NCBI GenBank assembly: GCA_023460995.1
Contig: JAEWOE010000006.1
Span: forward strand, 248,001 to 312,000
DNA: 64,000 nucleotides
Direction: 5' to 3'
Origin: Bacillota bacterium
GTDB lineage: Bacteria; Bacillota_I; Bacilli_A; RF39; UBA660
Shown: piece after piece, positions 32,989-41,587 of the stretch
Numbering within the stretch: the stretch's first letter is position 1
Layout of the letters: each line of letters starts with the position of its first letter
Notes under the pieces: generated by a model
The model's database searches: none
Told to the model about the DNA's origin: nothing
Seen by the model: the letters and a program-made list of their open reading frames with translations, nothing else
Translations under genes and position numbers: made by a program

Positions 32989-33462
32989 GTGTTATCAGAT
33001 TATATTGCTTATGGCGCATTAATCATTTCTTCTATAAATTTAATATGGATAATTATATCACATTCTAGGAAAATAGGAGTACAAATTATCTCGTATAGGG
33101 ATCACAAATTTCCAAATTATTATTGGTCTTGTTTTGGTATTATGATAGAAAATAATTCTCGCTTACCGATTTCTATTTCGAGAATAATAATTGATAATTT
33201 TAATACAAAGTGTGAATTTAATAAACAACAATTGACAGAGACTACCAAAAAATCTGGTGATGTAATAAAAAGTATTGAATATACGTATTCAGTTCAATTA
33301 CCACTTAATATTCCCGGTTTAGATTCAAAACTTGAAAACTTCATATTTAAATCTAAAGTCGAAATAAAAAAAACTGACAAATTAAACATAACGGTAATTA
33401 CAAATAGAGGAAAAATTAAAAAGAAGATAGCATTCTCAGAAGATACACCATTCAGTTTTTAA
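32989..33462 (+). CDS. small membrane-anchored hypothetical protein
   Basis: The protein has 157 residues from GTG 32989; GGAGG lies 8 nt before it (GTG 32986 is also possible, and the upstream ATG 32974 overlaps GGAGG). A single N-terminal helix (YIAYGALIISSINLIWIII) is followed by a predicted beta-sandwich (YYWSCFGIMIENNSRLPISI, IEYTYSVQLPLNIPGL, KLNITVITNRGKIKKKI). This form, a helix plus a cytosolic immunoglobulin-like domain, recurs in mobile islands, but I cannot name a family. It lies downstream of the DUF3800 gene and ends before a promoter region. Confidence 0.6.
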   Translation: MLSDYIAYGALIISSINLIWIIISHSRKIGVQIISYRDHKFPNYYWSCFGIMIENNSRLPISISRIIIDNFNTKCEFNKQQLTETTKKSGDVIKSIEYTYSVQLPLNIPGLDSKLENFIFKSKVEIKKTDKLNITVITNRGKIKKKIAFSEDTPFSF

Positions 33463-33639
33463 CACAAATTTCCCCTTATAATTATGTAATTGTATTATAA
33501 TATTTCCAAGTGATTAAATTCTTATTTTATAAGAATTTTTTTGTCAAAAATTTGCCTTCTTATTTTAGTCTGAGTTTATTTTTAAATGTGTTAATATAAA
33601 GTATTAAAAAGTAATATTTTCGGAAAATATACACATATT

Positions 33640-33653
33640 CGAACTTCTGTTCG
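33640..33653. promoter_or_regulatory. LexA/DinR-type SOS box CGAAC-TTCT-GTTCG
   Basis: It is a perfect match to the Gram-positive LexA consensus CGAAC-N4-GTTCG. It lies in the 303-bp gap 33463-33765, 52 bp before the -35 of the HTH gene. A further palindrome around ATATTTTC/GAAAATAT (33615-33630) flanks it. Confidence 0.6.
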
Positions 33654-33704
33654 TAAAAAAATACAATATTTGATAAAAATGATTGTATAAAAAAACAAAA
33701 GTTG

Positions 33705-33733
33705 TTGACTTTTGCACAAATGCATGCTACAAT
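33705..33733 (+). promoter_or_regulatory. strong promoter of the element HTH gene
   Basis: TTGACT 33705-33710, 17-nt spacer, TGC-TACAAT with the hexamer at 33728-33733. It precedes TTG 33766 and its AGAGG. Confidence 0.75.
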
Positions 33734-33765
33734 AAAGGTAGAAAAAAAAGAGAGGAAGATATAAT

Positions 33766-34521
33766 TTGGAAAAAATTAATTTTAAAACCGAATTAGAAAG
33801 TTATGGAGTAGATAATATAACTAGTATTTCAAGACTCTTAGGTATATCAAGGCAACAATATTACAATTTAATTAAGTCATCAAATGGATTAAATGCTAAT
33901 CAACAAAAAAGATTTGATTTTTTTATAAATTTAGTGAAAAAACACGAAAAAGATAATTTGGGTGTTAATAAACTTTTACAAACTTCTATAACAATTTTGG
34001 ATAATTCAGATATTATAGATAAAATAGGCAAGAATAACTTATCAATAACACAAAAACACTATTTTTTTAATGTGGTCAAAGATTTGTTTGAATTAAAAGA
34101 TATCGAAAAAAACTTTGATGGTATAACTAGGTTTCTTAGTATATTAAAGCTTAAAAATCTAGAGATTTATTATTATATGAATTTTATGAATAAGTATATG
34201 ATCAATATGGATGTTGACAATTATATATCTGAACATGAGGAACAACAAAAAAAAATGGAAGTTTTATTATTTAAATCCATAATGCAATATAAAGATGATT
34301 GTTATGTTTTAAATGAGAATGAATATTTAGATTTTGTAAAATACATGGAAAATAAAGAAAAAGCACTACTTTCAACTAGTGATAGAATATTAAACGAAAT
34401 AAGTAGTCTTGTTGAACAATCAAAAAATAGTACTGAAGATGCAGAATTAATTCAAAAAAAAATAAAAGATATGGTTTCTAGTTTGTTAAGTGAAATTAAT
34501 GGAACTAAATCGACATTCTAA
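33766..34521 (+). CDS. HTH-domain hypothetical protein (element regulator)
   Basis: The protein has 251 residues with TTG start 33766 and AGAGGAAG upstream. Residues about 8-48 look like a helix-turn-helix of the XRE or Fis type (NITSISRLLGISRQQYYNLI). The rest is helical with a long coiled-coil-like end (LNEISSLVEQSKNSTEDAEL). Its neighbours are an SOS-type box, a strong promoter and a candidate small RNA on the other strand, so it is a plausible regulator of the element. It has no recombinase or peptidase motif that I can see. Confidence 0.6.
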   Translation: MEKINFKTELESYGVDNITSISRLLGISRQQYYNLIKSSNGLNANQQKRFDFFINLVKKHEKDNLGVNKLLQTSITILDNSDIIDKIGKNNLSITQKHYFFNVVKDLFELKDIEKNFDGITRFLSILKLKNLEIYYYMNFMNKYMINMDVDNYISEHEEQQKKMEVLLFKSIMQYKDDCYVLNENEYLDFVKYMENKEKALLSTSDRILNEISSLVEQSKNSTEDAELIQKKIKDMVSSLLSEINGTKSTF

Positions 34522-34548
34522 AACATTGTCGTTAAAGAAGTTTTGGTA

Positions 34549-34600
34549 AAAAGAAAAAGCCCTGAAACAGGCTTAATGTGTAGAAATTGTGAGCTCTACC
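34549..34600 (-). ncRNA. candidate small RNA (~50 nt) with own promoter and terminator
   Basis: On the minus strand TTGAAA (34634-34629), a 17-nt spacer and TGA-TATACT (hexamer 34611-34606) predict a start near 34599. The transcript would fold into a 5' hairpin GTAGA/TCTAC (34599-34580) and end in a terminator, AAGCCTG-TTT-CAGGGCTT (34574-34557), followed by T-rich sequence. No ORF fits inside. It could be an antisense or antitoxin-like RNA, but no toxin ORF is evident. Confidence 0.5.
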
Positions 34601-34672
34601 TATTAAGTATATCATAATATTTTTCTTTTTTCAAACTGTTTTAATATGGGCGGAAAGAAAGGTGCATTTATA

Positions 34673-34891
34673 TTGAATACTATCCATGTAACTCCAAAAG
34701 GAGATGAGTGGCAAGTAAAAAAAGGCGGCGCTGAACGAGCTTCAAAATTGTTTCCTACACAAAAAGAAGCAATTGGTTATGGAAGAGAAAAAGCAAAGTC
34801 TGAACAAAGTGAGTTTTTTATTCACAATAGTCAAGGGATTATTAGAAAAAGAGATTCATATGGCAATGATGATTTTCCTCCAAGAGGATAG
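34673..34891 (+). CDS. DUF2188 protein
   Basis: The protein has 72 residues from TTG 34673; AAAGG lies 10 nt upstream (an ATG at 34646 has no ribosome site). The DUF2188 pattern is IHVTPKGDEWQVKKGGAERA then TQKEAIGYGREKAKSEQSEF and IHNSQGIIRKRDSYG. This small domain of unknown function is common on mobile elements and often paired with DUF3892, as here. Its gene begins just beyond the divergent promoter of the small RNA. Confidence 0.8.
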   Translation: MNTIHVTPKGDEWQVKKGGAERASKLFPTQKEAIGYGREKAKSEQSEFFIHNSQGIIRKRDSYGNDDFPPRG

Positions 34892-34906
34892 AAAGAGTGA
34901 TATATA

Positions 34907-35188
34907 ATGATATATGCAAAGAAAATAAAGATGAATTTGGACTGTCAAAACTCAAAGGAAGTTACAGATATAAATTCTATATATGTTGAGGGCAGTTTTT
35001 GGGAAACTGGTTGGCATACAAAAGGTGAACTTTATGATAAAATTAAAGATTCTGGCTGGGTAGTTAAGGTTGGATTGGATCCTTTTCCAACACTAGTTCC
35101 TGCACTAAGTAAAAATTATGAAAAATATGTTCATTCTCAGCCAAATGGCATTGAAAAAGATAATTTACTTGAATTAGATAGAGTATAG
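34907..35188 (+). CDS. DUF3892-like small protein
   Basis: The protein has 93 residues, 15 nt after the DUF2188 gene and likely co-transcribed. The pattern YAKKIKMNLDCQNSKEVTDI and ELYDKIKDSGWVVKVGLDPF followed by VHSQPNGIEKDNLLELDRV resembles DUF3892, where a C-terminal T/S-x-P-D/N motif is usual. The function of the domain is unknown. A good terminator follows. Confidence 0.55.
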   Translation: MIYAKKIKMNLDCQNSKEVTDINSIYVEGSFWETGWHTKGELYDKIKDSGWVVKVGLDPFPTLVPALSKNYEKYVHSQPNGIEKDNLLELDRV

Positions 35189-35199
35189 TATCCTTTATA

Positions 35200-35227
35200 A
35201 GCAACTATTATTATAGTTGCTTTTTTT
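35200..35227 (+). terminator. rho-independent terminator
   Basis: AGCAACTAT pairs with ATAGTTGCT around TATT and is followed by seven Ts. Confidence 0.85.
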
Positions 35228-35282
35228 ATATAAAATATTCTTGATATAAGTTTGCCATTAAATCTAAAGGAAAGTGATATAA

Positions 35283-35592
35283 ATGCAATATATATACTGG
35301 AACTTTAGCGTCGTCTGAGGAGGACATAACAACCAGTGAAGAAGTTATAACTTACGGTCCTCAGGTTTCAAATTTACTAACAACAAACAACACCATTAAT
35401 AATATTACTAATACAATTACTAGTAGAGACACACTTAATAAAGAGATGGAAGAACACTCATATTATTACTTCTCAACAAGAAAGAAAACATCTAATTCTA
35501 CTAACAACATTACTTCTAATAGAAAGAAGCGAACAAAAATAGCAAAGTGCGATAGTCACAAGGCTCATAATAAAATAGATGGCAGAACATAG
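35283..35592 (+). pseudogene. frameshifted small element protein
   Basis: ATG 35283, with AAAGGAAAGTGAT upstream, opens MQYIY and then stops after 11 codons. One base out of phase a frame runs from 35284 to the TAG at 35590 without stop: TGTLASSEEDITTSEEVITY, GPQVSNLLTTNN, SRDTLNKEMEEHSYYYFSTR and a basic end RKKRTKIAKC. A single-base shift near codon 5 would join them. The product would be a ~100-residue Thr/Asn-rich protein with a basic tail; I do not recognise it. Confidence 0.55.
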
Positions 35593-35607
35593 AGGTTCTG
35601 CTTTTTT
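35582..35607 (+). terminator. rho-independent terminator
   Basis: GCAGAAC pairs with GTTCTGC across the stop codon of the frameshifted gene and is followed by six Ts. Confidence 0.85.
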
Positions 35608-35624
35608 GTGCTATAAAAACATAA

Positions 35625-35637
35625 TTCAGCATCAGTA
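35625..35637 (+). repeat. 13-bp repeat TTCAGCATCAGTA, copy 1
   Basis: An identical copy lies at 37468-37480. Both follow a terminator within about 25 bp. Meaning unknown. Confidence 0.4.
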
Positions 35638-35700
35638 ATGCCACATTCAAAAATATTGTAAAATCTTCTTAACTAGTTTGTTAGTTTAGGAAGGAAAAAA

Positions 35701-36000
35701 GTGAAAAGAATTGAAGAAATTAACAAAGCTGAAGATGAAAAGGAGGCTTACATCTCTAGAACATCTGATTATATTTCAGATATTATTGCAATTAATTATA
35801 AATTTGTTAATAATAATCATAAAATAACATTTGATATGTTCTTTATGCAGGGGATGGGTGAAATAAGGCTATCGAAAGAAGAACTTCAAGAACTATATGA
35901 CTTAATTGAGAGAAGACTTCAAGAAAAATACGAATTAATAAGAATTAACAGTGGTTATAATAGACCATTAGTGTTAAAAGATTTAAGAGAGGAAGAGTAA
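35701..36000 (+). CDS. small hypothetical protein encoded with ssb
   Basis: The protein has 99 residues with GTG start 35701 and GAAGGAAAAAA upstream. It is acidic, with a central beta-like stretch (HKITFDMFFMQGMGEIRLS) and a helix (KEELQELYDLIERRLQEKYE). There is no membrane segment. It ends one base before the ssb ATG, so the two are one operon. A role in element DNA metabolism is inferred from position only. Confidence 0.6.
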   Translation: MKRIEEINKAEDEKEAYISRTSDYISDIIAINYKFVNNNHKITFDMFFMQGMGEIRLSKEELQELYDLIERRLQEKYELIRINSGYNRPLVLKDLREEE

Positions 36001-36001
36001 T

Positions 36002-36298
36002 ATGTTAAATCAAACGGTATTAGTAGGAAGATTAGTTGAGACTCCTACAATTGAAAAAAACAAAGAAATAAGAGGGACTAACATTAAATTAGCTATACCT
36101 AGAAGTTATAAGAATACTGAGGGAGACTATGATACAGACTTCATAACTTGTCTAGTATGGGGAGGGATAGCTGACAATGTTACTGAGTACTGCAAAAAAG
36201 GTGACCTAATAGGTGTTAAGGGTAGGTTAGAACAACAAGATAACAATGCAGTTGTTGTAGCAGAGAAAATAACATTCCTATCTAGTAAAAAAGAGTAG
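36002..36298 (+). CDS. ssb: single-stranded DNA-binding protein, short form
   Basis: The protein has 98 residues forming one OB fold: NQTVLVGRLVETPTI, then TNIKLAIPRSYKNTEGDYDTDFITCLVWGGIADNV, GDLIGVKGRLEQQDNN. Chromosomal SSB has about 160-180 residues and ends in an acidic DDDIPF tip that recruits repair proteins. Here the chain stops at FLSSKKE with no linker or tip. This short form is typical of mobile elements. GAGGAAGAG within the preceding gene serves as ribosome site. Confidence 0.88.
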   Translation: MLNQTVLVGRLVETPTIEKNKEIRGTNIKLAIPRSYKNTEGDYDTDFITCLVWGGIADNVTEYCKKGDLIGVKGRLEQQDNNAVVVAEKITFLSSKKE

Positions 36299-36419
36299 TG
36301 TTATTTTAAAGAGAAACAGGTCAAATTTAAAGATAAGCATTTTTAGTATAAATGTATTAGAACATCTATAACAAAAGAATTTGATAGAGTTCTAGTATGA
36401 AATTCCAGGGAATAAGAAG

Positions 36420-36443
36420 CAACACAATAAGGGTGTTGTTTTT
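36420..36443 (+). terminator. rho-independent terminator after ssb
   Basis: CAACAC pairs with GTGTTG around AATAAGG and is followed by five Ts. Confidence 0.75.
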
Positions 36444-36551
36444 ATTATCTTAATTCTAATATTTCAAAAATCTATAGTTATTAATTAGAAAAAATATGTG
36501 GTATAATGTAAGCAATAAAATGTGTTTTAATTCACTTTAATGGAGGAAAAA

Positions 36552-37433
36552 ATGGAAAAATTTTTTAGTGATATAGAAAATGGATTGCCACCACAAATTA
36601 ATACTGAAATTTCAGCCGATGTTTTTAATGGAATAATAAGTATTTACTATAAATATACAAAGTCCATGTCATTTTCATTTCCGGCAACTTGCCCAGATGA
36701 TAATTCTGTTATTGGTTTTAATGAATATTTATTTGTTATGAAATTGAAATCAATAATACCAAATTTTCCGCTTTCATATGATTCAATTAATTTTATGAAT
36801 TATAATAGTGTAGTTGATATATATGCATTATTGGATTTCATAGAATTATGCATATCTAATATTTGTGATTACTCTGAAGATAAAGTTCACGAATTTTTCA
36901 ACCATAATCATTTGAAAAAATTAAGTTCGTGTAAAAACAAAAATGATTTTTCTAATGAAATAAATCAAATATTTGAAAGAAATGGACTTGCTTATAAATT
37001 GGTTAATAATTCATCAATCAAAAGAGTTTTACCAATTGAACTTGAGAACTTAATTAAAAACTATATTCCAAAAGGTAAAGATCCAGAGTTAAATAAATTA
37101 ATCGATATAGCTATTAAATACATATCTTTGCCAAAATATGAAAATAAACAGATCGCTTTAGAAAAAATATGGGATGCGTTTGAAAGAATAAAAACATATA
37201 TTTCAATAGATAAAAAAGAATCAACTAAAAATCTATTAAAAAAAGTAGCTGGTGGTAAAGAAGAATTTTTTAAATTATTAGATAATGAAGCACTATTACT
37301 TACAACAATTGGCAATGATTTTAGAGTTAGACATCATGAAACAAATAAAATTAAGATAGAAACAATAGATCATATTGATTATTTATTTTATAGAATGATG
37401 GCTTTTATTAGTTTATTAATTAATTATTTATAA
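36552..37433 (+). CDS. AbiJ/HEPN-like putative abortive-infection protein
   Basis: The protein has 293 residues from ATG 36552, with GGAGG 5 nt upstream. The middle (EINQIFERNGLAYKLVNNSS) resembles the EVLREEGIGYQL strand unit of AbiJ-type proteins. The segment QIALEKIWDAFERIKTYIS and the end DFRVRHHETNKIKIETIDHI, IDYLFYRMMAFISLLINYL resemble a HEPN-type helical domain with an Arg/His pair near residue 260. HEPN domains are usually RNases in toxin and antiviral systems. The gene has its own leader and terminator inside the element. The family match is by memory of patterns. Confidence 0.55.
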   Translation: MEKFFSDIENGLPPQINTEISADVFNGIISIYYKYTKSMSFSFPATCPDDNSVIGFNEYLFVMKLKSIIPNFPLSYDSINFMNYNSVVDIYALLDFIELCISNICDYSEDKVHEFFNHNHLKKLSSCKNKNDFSNEINQIFERNGLAYKLVNNSSIKRVLPIELENLIKNYIPKGKDPELNKLIDIAIKYISLPKYENKQIALEKIWDAFERIKTYISIDKKESTKNLLKKVAGGKEEFFKLLDNEALLLTTIGNDFRVRHHETNKIKIETIDHIDYLFYRMMAFISLLINYL

Positions 37434-37438
37434 TTAAG

Positions 37439-37465
37439 ACAACACAATAGTTTGTGTTGTTTTTT
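37439..37465 (+). terminator. rho-independent terminator
   Basis: ACAACACAA pairs with TTGTGTTGT around TAGT and is followed by Ts. The remainder of 37466-37744 holds the second TTCAGCATCAGTA copy (37468-37480) and nothing else that I can support. Confidence 0.85.
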
Positions 37466-37467
37466 AG

Positions 37468-37480
37468 TTCAGCATCAGTA
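37468..37480 (+). repeat. 13-bp repeat TTCAGCATCAGTA, copy 2
   Basis: Identical to 35625-35637. Confidence 0.4.
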
Positions 37481-37744
37481 TTTTGTAGTTGGAATATTTG
37501 TTATTATTTGTATAAAAGAAAACAATTGTTATTGCTTACTTAAAAATAATTATAAAAATACATAAAAATTGAGCGATTTTTATCGTAAATTCATAGAAGA
37601 TTAGCAACGGAAGTTTTCTCTCATGATTTATAGAAATATAAGCTTTTGTCATTTTTCTATGACTAAATAAATGTACGAAATTCAATATAGACATTAAAAC
37701 AAAAAAGAAACCAAATTTATATGATCTCTTTTTTATACAAATTA

Positions 37745-38659
37745 TTAATCTAAATAGTAGTGTGTAACATTTATACCGCCAGTTTGATCATATTTAGCAG
37801 CAACTGTTGAATCAGTGAAATTAATAACTCCACCCATGCCACCTGAATTAATTGTATATTTTTGAGAATCAGCAAGTGGAACATCAGAAGTAGCATGTTG
37901 GTATGTTCCTCTGGCTGTAAAGTATGTTGCTCCTGAATTAACAGTTACGGTCATTTCATTTTCAAGAGAAGTTGTGACACTATCTAAAATATTCATTGAT
38001 ATTCCGACTCCGCCTACTATTCTTGTAATGGAGTTTTTCCATATTATTTTTGTATTAGACGAAAGCGCATCATAGTTTACATAATTGCCATCATATTTTT
38101 GATAACCAGTTATAAGACCTTTATTTTGACTTCCTATAACGGGTAAAGTGGCATCTGTGTCTATTCTTACAGCAATTACGTCATAAGATTTTACTTGAGG
38201 AATTGATTTCCATTTATTATTTATAGTGATATATCTTACATCTAAAGCACCAGTAGTAATAGATAATGTGATTTTTTTCATAGTTGTTTCATAAGTACCT
38301 GCAGTAAATAATGATATTGTAGGTTGTTCAAAAACTTCATATTCTTCTTTTGTAACGTCAGTTTCACTTTTTGATACTAGTTCTCCTGAGTAGTTATAGT
38401 AACAATTTACTTTAACATAAGTTTCTGACGATGTACTTTTTAACGTAGTATCATCTTTTATTAAATTTATTTGCGTGGCTGACATTGTATAAATAGTATC
38501 ATCACTAAAAGCTCTTGCTAGATTATTATATTGTACTTCAGTTAATTGAACTCCATTCATGTTAGTATAATAAATATCTGATTTGTCATTTGTCTTTGCA
38601 AAAACAGATAATGGTGAAAATAATAGTATAATTAAAGTGGAAATTAATAATTTTTTCAT
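37745..38659 (-). CDS. secreted hypothetical protein next to ABC exporter
   Basis: The protein has 304 residues from ATG 38659, with AAGGAG upstream; the frame is open to 38716 but that adds a non-signal extension. A Sec signal peptide is clear: MKKLLISTLIILLFSPLSVFA then KTNDKSD. The mature part is beta-rich (GTYETTMKKITLSITTGALDVRY, AVRIDTDATLPVIGSQNKGL) with Gly-rich stretches near the end. No cysteine pair or bacteriocin motif is convincing. It is divergent from the ABC transporter gene and may be its cargo or accessory. I do not recognise a family. Confidence 0.7.
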   Translation of the reverse strand: MKKLLISTLIILLFSPLSVFAKTNDKSDIYYTNMNGVQLTEVQYNNLARAFSDDTIYTMSATQINLIKDDTTLKSTSSETYVKVNCYYNYSGELVSKSETDVTKEEYEVFEQPTISLFTAGTYETTMKKITLSITTGALDVRYITINNKWKSIPQVKSYDVIAVRIDTDATLPVIGSQNKGLITGYQKYDGNYVNYDALSSNTKIIWKNSITRIVGGVGISMNILDSVTTSLENEMTVTVNSGATYFTARGTYQHATSDVPLADSQKYTINSGGMGGVINFTDSTVAAKYDQTGGINVTHYYLD

Positions 38660-38736
38660 TTTATTCTCCTTAAATATTTTTGTTTTATTGTATTGTCTTG
38701 TTTTACATATAATCACTCCTTTCTATAACAAAAAAA

Positions 38737-38862
38737 CTCGTATAGTACTTACAAAGTCTATACGAGCCCTTTTTATTTTAACTATATCATGGATGACAAA
38801 GTTTGACAATAATGTATATTACATTTTTCAAATTTTGACACATCTTGCGTAGTATTTACAAA
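38737..38862. promoter_or_regulatory. intergenic hairpin and repeated TAGTAYTTACAAA motif between divergent genes
   Basis: A 30-bp inverted repeat, CTCGTATAG...CTATACGAG (38737-38766), followed by CCCTTTTT, holds TAGTACTTACAAA (38743-38755). A second copy, TAGTATTTACAAA, lies at 38850-38862 within the promoter of the ABC gene (TGT-TATAAT, hexamer 38871-38876). Two related motifs between a secreted protein and an exporter suggest a shared operator. Confidence 0.45.
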
Positions 38863-38917
38863 ACCTATGTTATAATTATTATATATTATGGTAGTAGTGA
38901 TGAACGGAGGTAAATTC

Positions 38918-41587
38918 TTGTTAGAATTTAAAGGAGTTAATAAGCATTATAAACCTAAGAAAGGTTATATTACAAAAGCCTTACAAAATATAAACATTCA
39001 ATTTCCTAACACTGGTATGGTCTTCATCATTGGAAAAAGTGGTAGTGGGAAAAGTACTTTATTAAATCTTATTGGAGGTTTGGATAAACAAGATAGCGGT
39101 GAAATATTTTTAAATAATAAGAGCTTCAGAACATTTAAAAACAAAGACTTTGATTATTATCGAAATACATGCATAGGTTTTATATTTCAAGAGTTTAATT
39201 TATTGGCCAATGATAATGTTTATCAAAATATCCGTCTTGGATTAGATTTGAAAAAAGAAAAAATTTCTAATGAAAATATGGAGAATTTATTAAATGAAAT
39301 TGGTATATCTGGTTTAGGAAATAGGAAAATTAATGAATTATCAGGTGGACAAAAGCAAAGAGTAGCTATAGCTAGAGCATTAGCAAAAGACCCCAATATA
39401 ATTTTAGCCGACGAACCAACGGGAAATTTAGATTCAGATACAAGTAAACAGATATTTGAACTATTAAAATCAATAAGTGAACAAAAGTTAGTTATTGTTG
39501 TTTCTCATGATATGGAATCGGCACAAAATTATGCTGATCGCATAATCGAGCTTAAAGATGGTCAAATATTAAATGATACAAACAATAACTTTATTGTAGA
39601 GGACAATAAAGAACTAAAATTAAAAAAGACGAAATTATCTTTTGATAGAACTTTAAGATTAGCAGTTTCCAACTTAAAAAGAAAGAAATTAAAAATTTTA
39701 GTTACAACACTACTGATAACTTTTTCACTTATTTTATTTGGGTTTTCATATATGTTAACTAAATTTGATATACCATATACACATGCTAAAACAATTGCCA
39801 CAACTAACGAAGATAAAATTGAAGTTTATAAAAAAGTTAATAACAAAATATATGCTATAAATTCTTCAATAAACTCATATACAACTAGAGATTTAAACTA
39901 TTTAGAAAATAAATTAATGGAGAATAAAATTGAACCATTAGAGGTTAGCACAATCAAAGAAAATGATGCTATTTTACAAATAAATTTTAATGAGTCATAT
40001 CAAGAACAAGAAAACTATAAAGACTATGCCTACTATTCACTTGGAATGTACAATACATTATTCACGGAACTTCCTGAAAGTGCAAACATCAAAATAATAG
40101 GAACAAAGCCGAAAGAAAAGAATGAAATATTAGTAAGTAAGCTGTTTGCTGATTATATGATACATAAAGGTATAGTAAACTATGATACTGATAAAGAGGG
40201 CGAACTGGTTTCAAAGATAATTAATTTTAAATCATATGATGAAATTATTTCTAAAAATTACAAAATTAATTTTGGTTCTACTTATTTGATAATAAGTGGA
40301 ATAATAGATAATGATTTAAGCAAATATGAATATCTAAAAAATACAACAGTTAATGAGGTAAGTGTAAATAGGGACAATCTATATAATGAATTTCAAACAA
40401 AATATTCTCAGCACTGGTATATTTATGTTAATAATAACTTTTTTGATGATTTGGAATTACAACCAAATAAGGGGCTAAATCAAAGTTTGTATAAAGCAAA
40501 TATTATGAAAAATGAAAACAAAATATTTTTAGACTATTCTTTATTAAATTTAGATAAAGAGATAACTGTTTATGATGACGAAAACAGCAAGAAAATAAAT
40601 AAATTAGGGGATAACGAAATAGTTATAAATGATTTATTTTTAGACAAAATGACAGAAGGTGATTTTGGCAAAAAACAGTTAGAATATTTAAAGCAAAAAG
40701 AAGATGAATATAAAACTTTAGAGGAAGAACGAGAAAAAAAGATAGAAGAGCAAGCAAAATTAAAAGAACAAAATCCAGCATTAGAATTTGAAGATATTCC
40801 AGACATTGTTAGGACAGACACATATACTTTAGCTAGAGATTTTACTTATAACTATTTAAAAGAAAATAGTATTATTGGTTCTACAATTAATTTGCAAATT
40901 AATGATTTGTATTTGCGTTTAAGTCAAAATGGCACTACAAATTATGAAAACATTAAAATAGTAGGTTATACAAGTGATGATAGCTTTTCTACGTTTGTAT
41001 CAAATAACATTATTGATAAGTGGATAGATCCGAATATTGAGATAGCATATGTTTATTTTAATGAAGACAATATAGAAGTTTTAAGAAAAATATTTAATGA
41101 AATACCTTCAAATAGTAAAGAATATATGGTAAAAACTATCTACAGTAGCAGTATGAAAATATTGGAAAAAATAGTGAATAAGGTATCGACGATAGCTAAA
41201 TATACTAGTCTTGTATTTTTGTTATTTTCTGTATTTCTATTCACAAATTTTGTGGTTTCTAGTATTAATAATAGTAAAAAGGACATAGGAATCTTAAGGG
41301 CGTTAGGTACTAGAAAAAAAGATGTGTTTAAAATTTATATTTTAGAAGATTTTATTGTTGGACTATTTTCACTTTTATTATCATTATTAATTGTTTTGAT
41401 GCTTAAAGATTATTGCAATACACTTATATCAAGGGATCTATTTTTTACAGCCGAGGTGTTAATCTTTAGAATTGATGTTGTATATGCACTTATTATTTCA
41501 ATTTTTATAATAGTTTTAGTTTCTTCAATTATACCAATATATAAATTGTCAAATATGAAACCAATAGATGTTATTTATGACAAATAA
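38918..41587 (+). CDS. ABC exporter, fused ATPase and FtsX/MacB-type permease
   Basis: The protein has 889 residues from TTG 38918, with GGAGG 7 nt upstream (an ATG at 38888 overlaps nothing useful and lacks a site). Residues 1-230 are the ATPase: Walker A IGKSGSGKS (38-46), Q-loop FQEFNLL, signature LSGGQKQRVAIARAL, Walker B ILADEPTGNLDS and switch VVSHD. A membrane helix near 275 (LKILVTTLLITFSLILFGFS) leads to a ~480-residue extracellular domain, then three helices of an FtsX permease (IGILRALGTRKKDVFKIYIL). MacB-type exporters move peptides, lipoproteins or antibiotics by mechanotransmission. Gene order suggests it works with the 41577 protein, whose start overlaps its stop. Confidence 0.88.
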   Translation: MLEFKGVNKHYKPKKGYITKALQNINIQFPNTGMVFIIGKSGSGKSTLLNLIGGLDKQDSGEIFLNNKSFRTFKNKDFDYYRNTCIGFIFQEFNLLANDNVYQNIRLGLDLKKEKISNENMENLLNEIGISGLGNRKINELSGGQKQRVAIARALAKDPNIILADEPTGNLDSDTSKQIFELLKSISEQKLVIVVSHDMESAQNYADRIIELKDGQILNDTNNNFIVEDNKELKLKKTKLSFDRTLRLAVSNLKRKKLKILVTTLLITFSLILFGFSYMLTKFDIPYTHAKTIATTNEDKIEVYKKVNNKIYAINSSINSYTTRDLNYLENKLMENKIEPLEVSTIKENDAILQINFNESYQEQENYKDYAYYSLGMYNTLFTELPESANIKIIGTKPKEKNEILVSKLFADYMIHKGIVNYDTDKEGELVSKIINFKSYDEIISKNYKINFGSTYLIISGIIDNDLSKYEYLKNTTVNEVSVNRDNLYNEFQTKYSQHWYIYVNNNFFDDLELQPNKGLNQSLYKANIMKNENKIFLDYSLLNLDKEITVYDDENSKKINKLGDNEIVINDLFLDKMTEGDFGKKQLEYLKQKEDEYKTLEEEREKKIEEQAKLKEQNPALEFEDIPDIVRTDTYTLARDFTYNYLKENSIIGSTINLQINDLYLRLSQNGTTNYENIKIVGYTSDDSFSTFVSNNIIDKWIDPNIEIAYVYFNEDNIEVLRKIFNEIPSNSKEYMVKTIYSSSMKILEKIVNKVSTIAKYTSLVFLLFSVFLFTNFVVSSINNSKKDIGILRALGTRKKDVFKIYILEDFIVGLFSLLLSLLIVLMLKDYCNTLISRDLFFTAEVLIFRIDVVYALIISIFIIVLVSSIIPIYKLSNMKPIDVIYDK

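Noticed and set aside
33123..33138. Third copy of TTGGTCTTGTTTTGGT inside the 32989 gene
   Set aside because: It encodes YWSCFG within a coding frame and lacks the tandem unit, so it is probably chance and not an integrase arm site.
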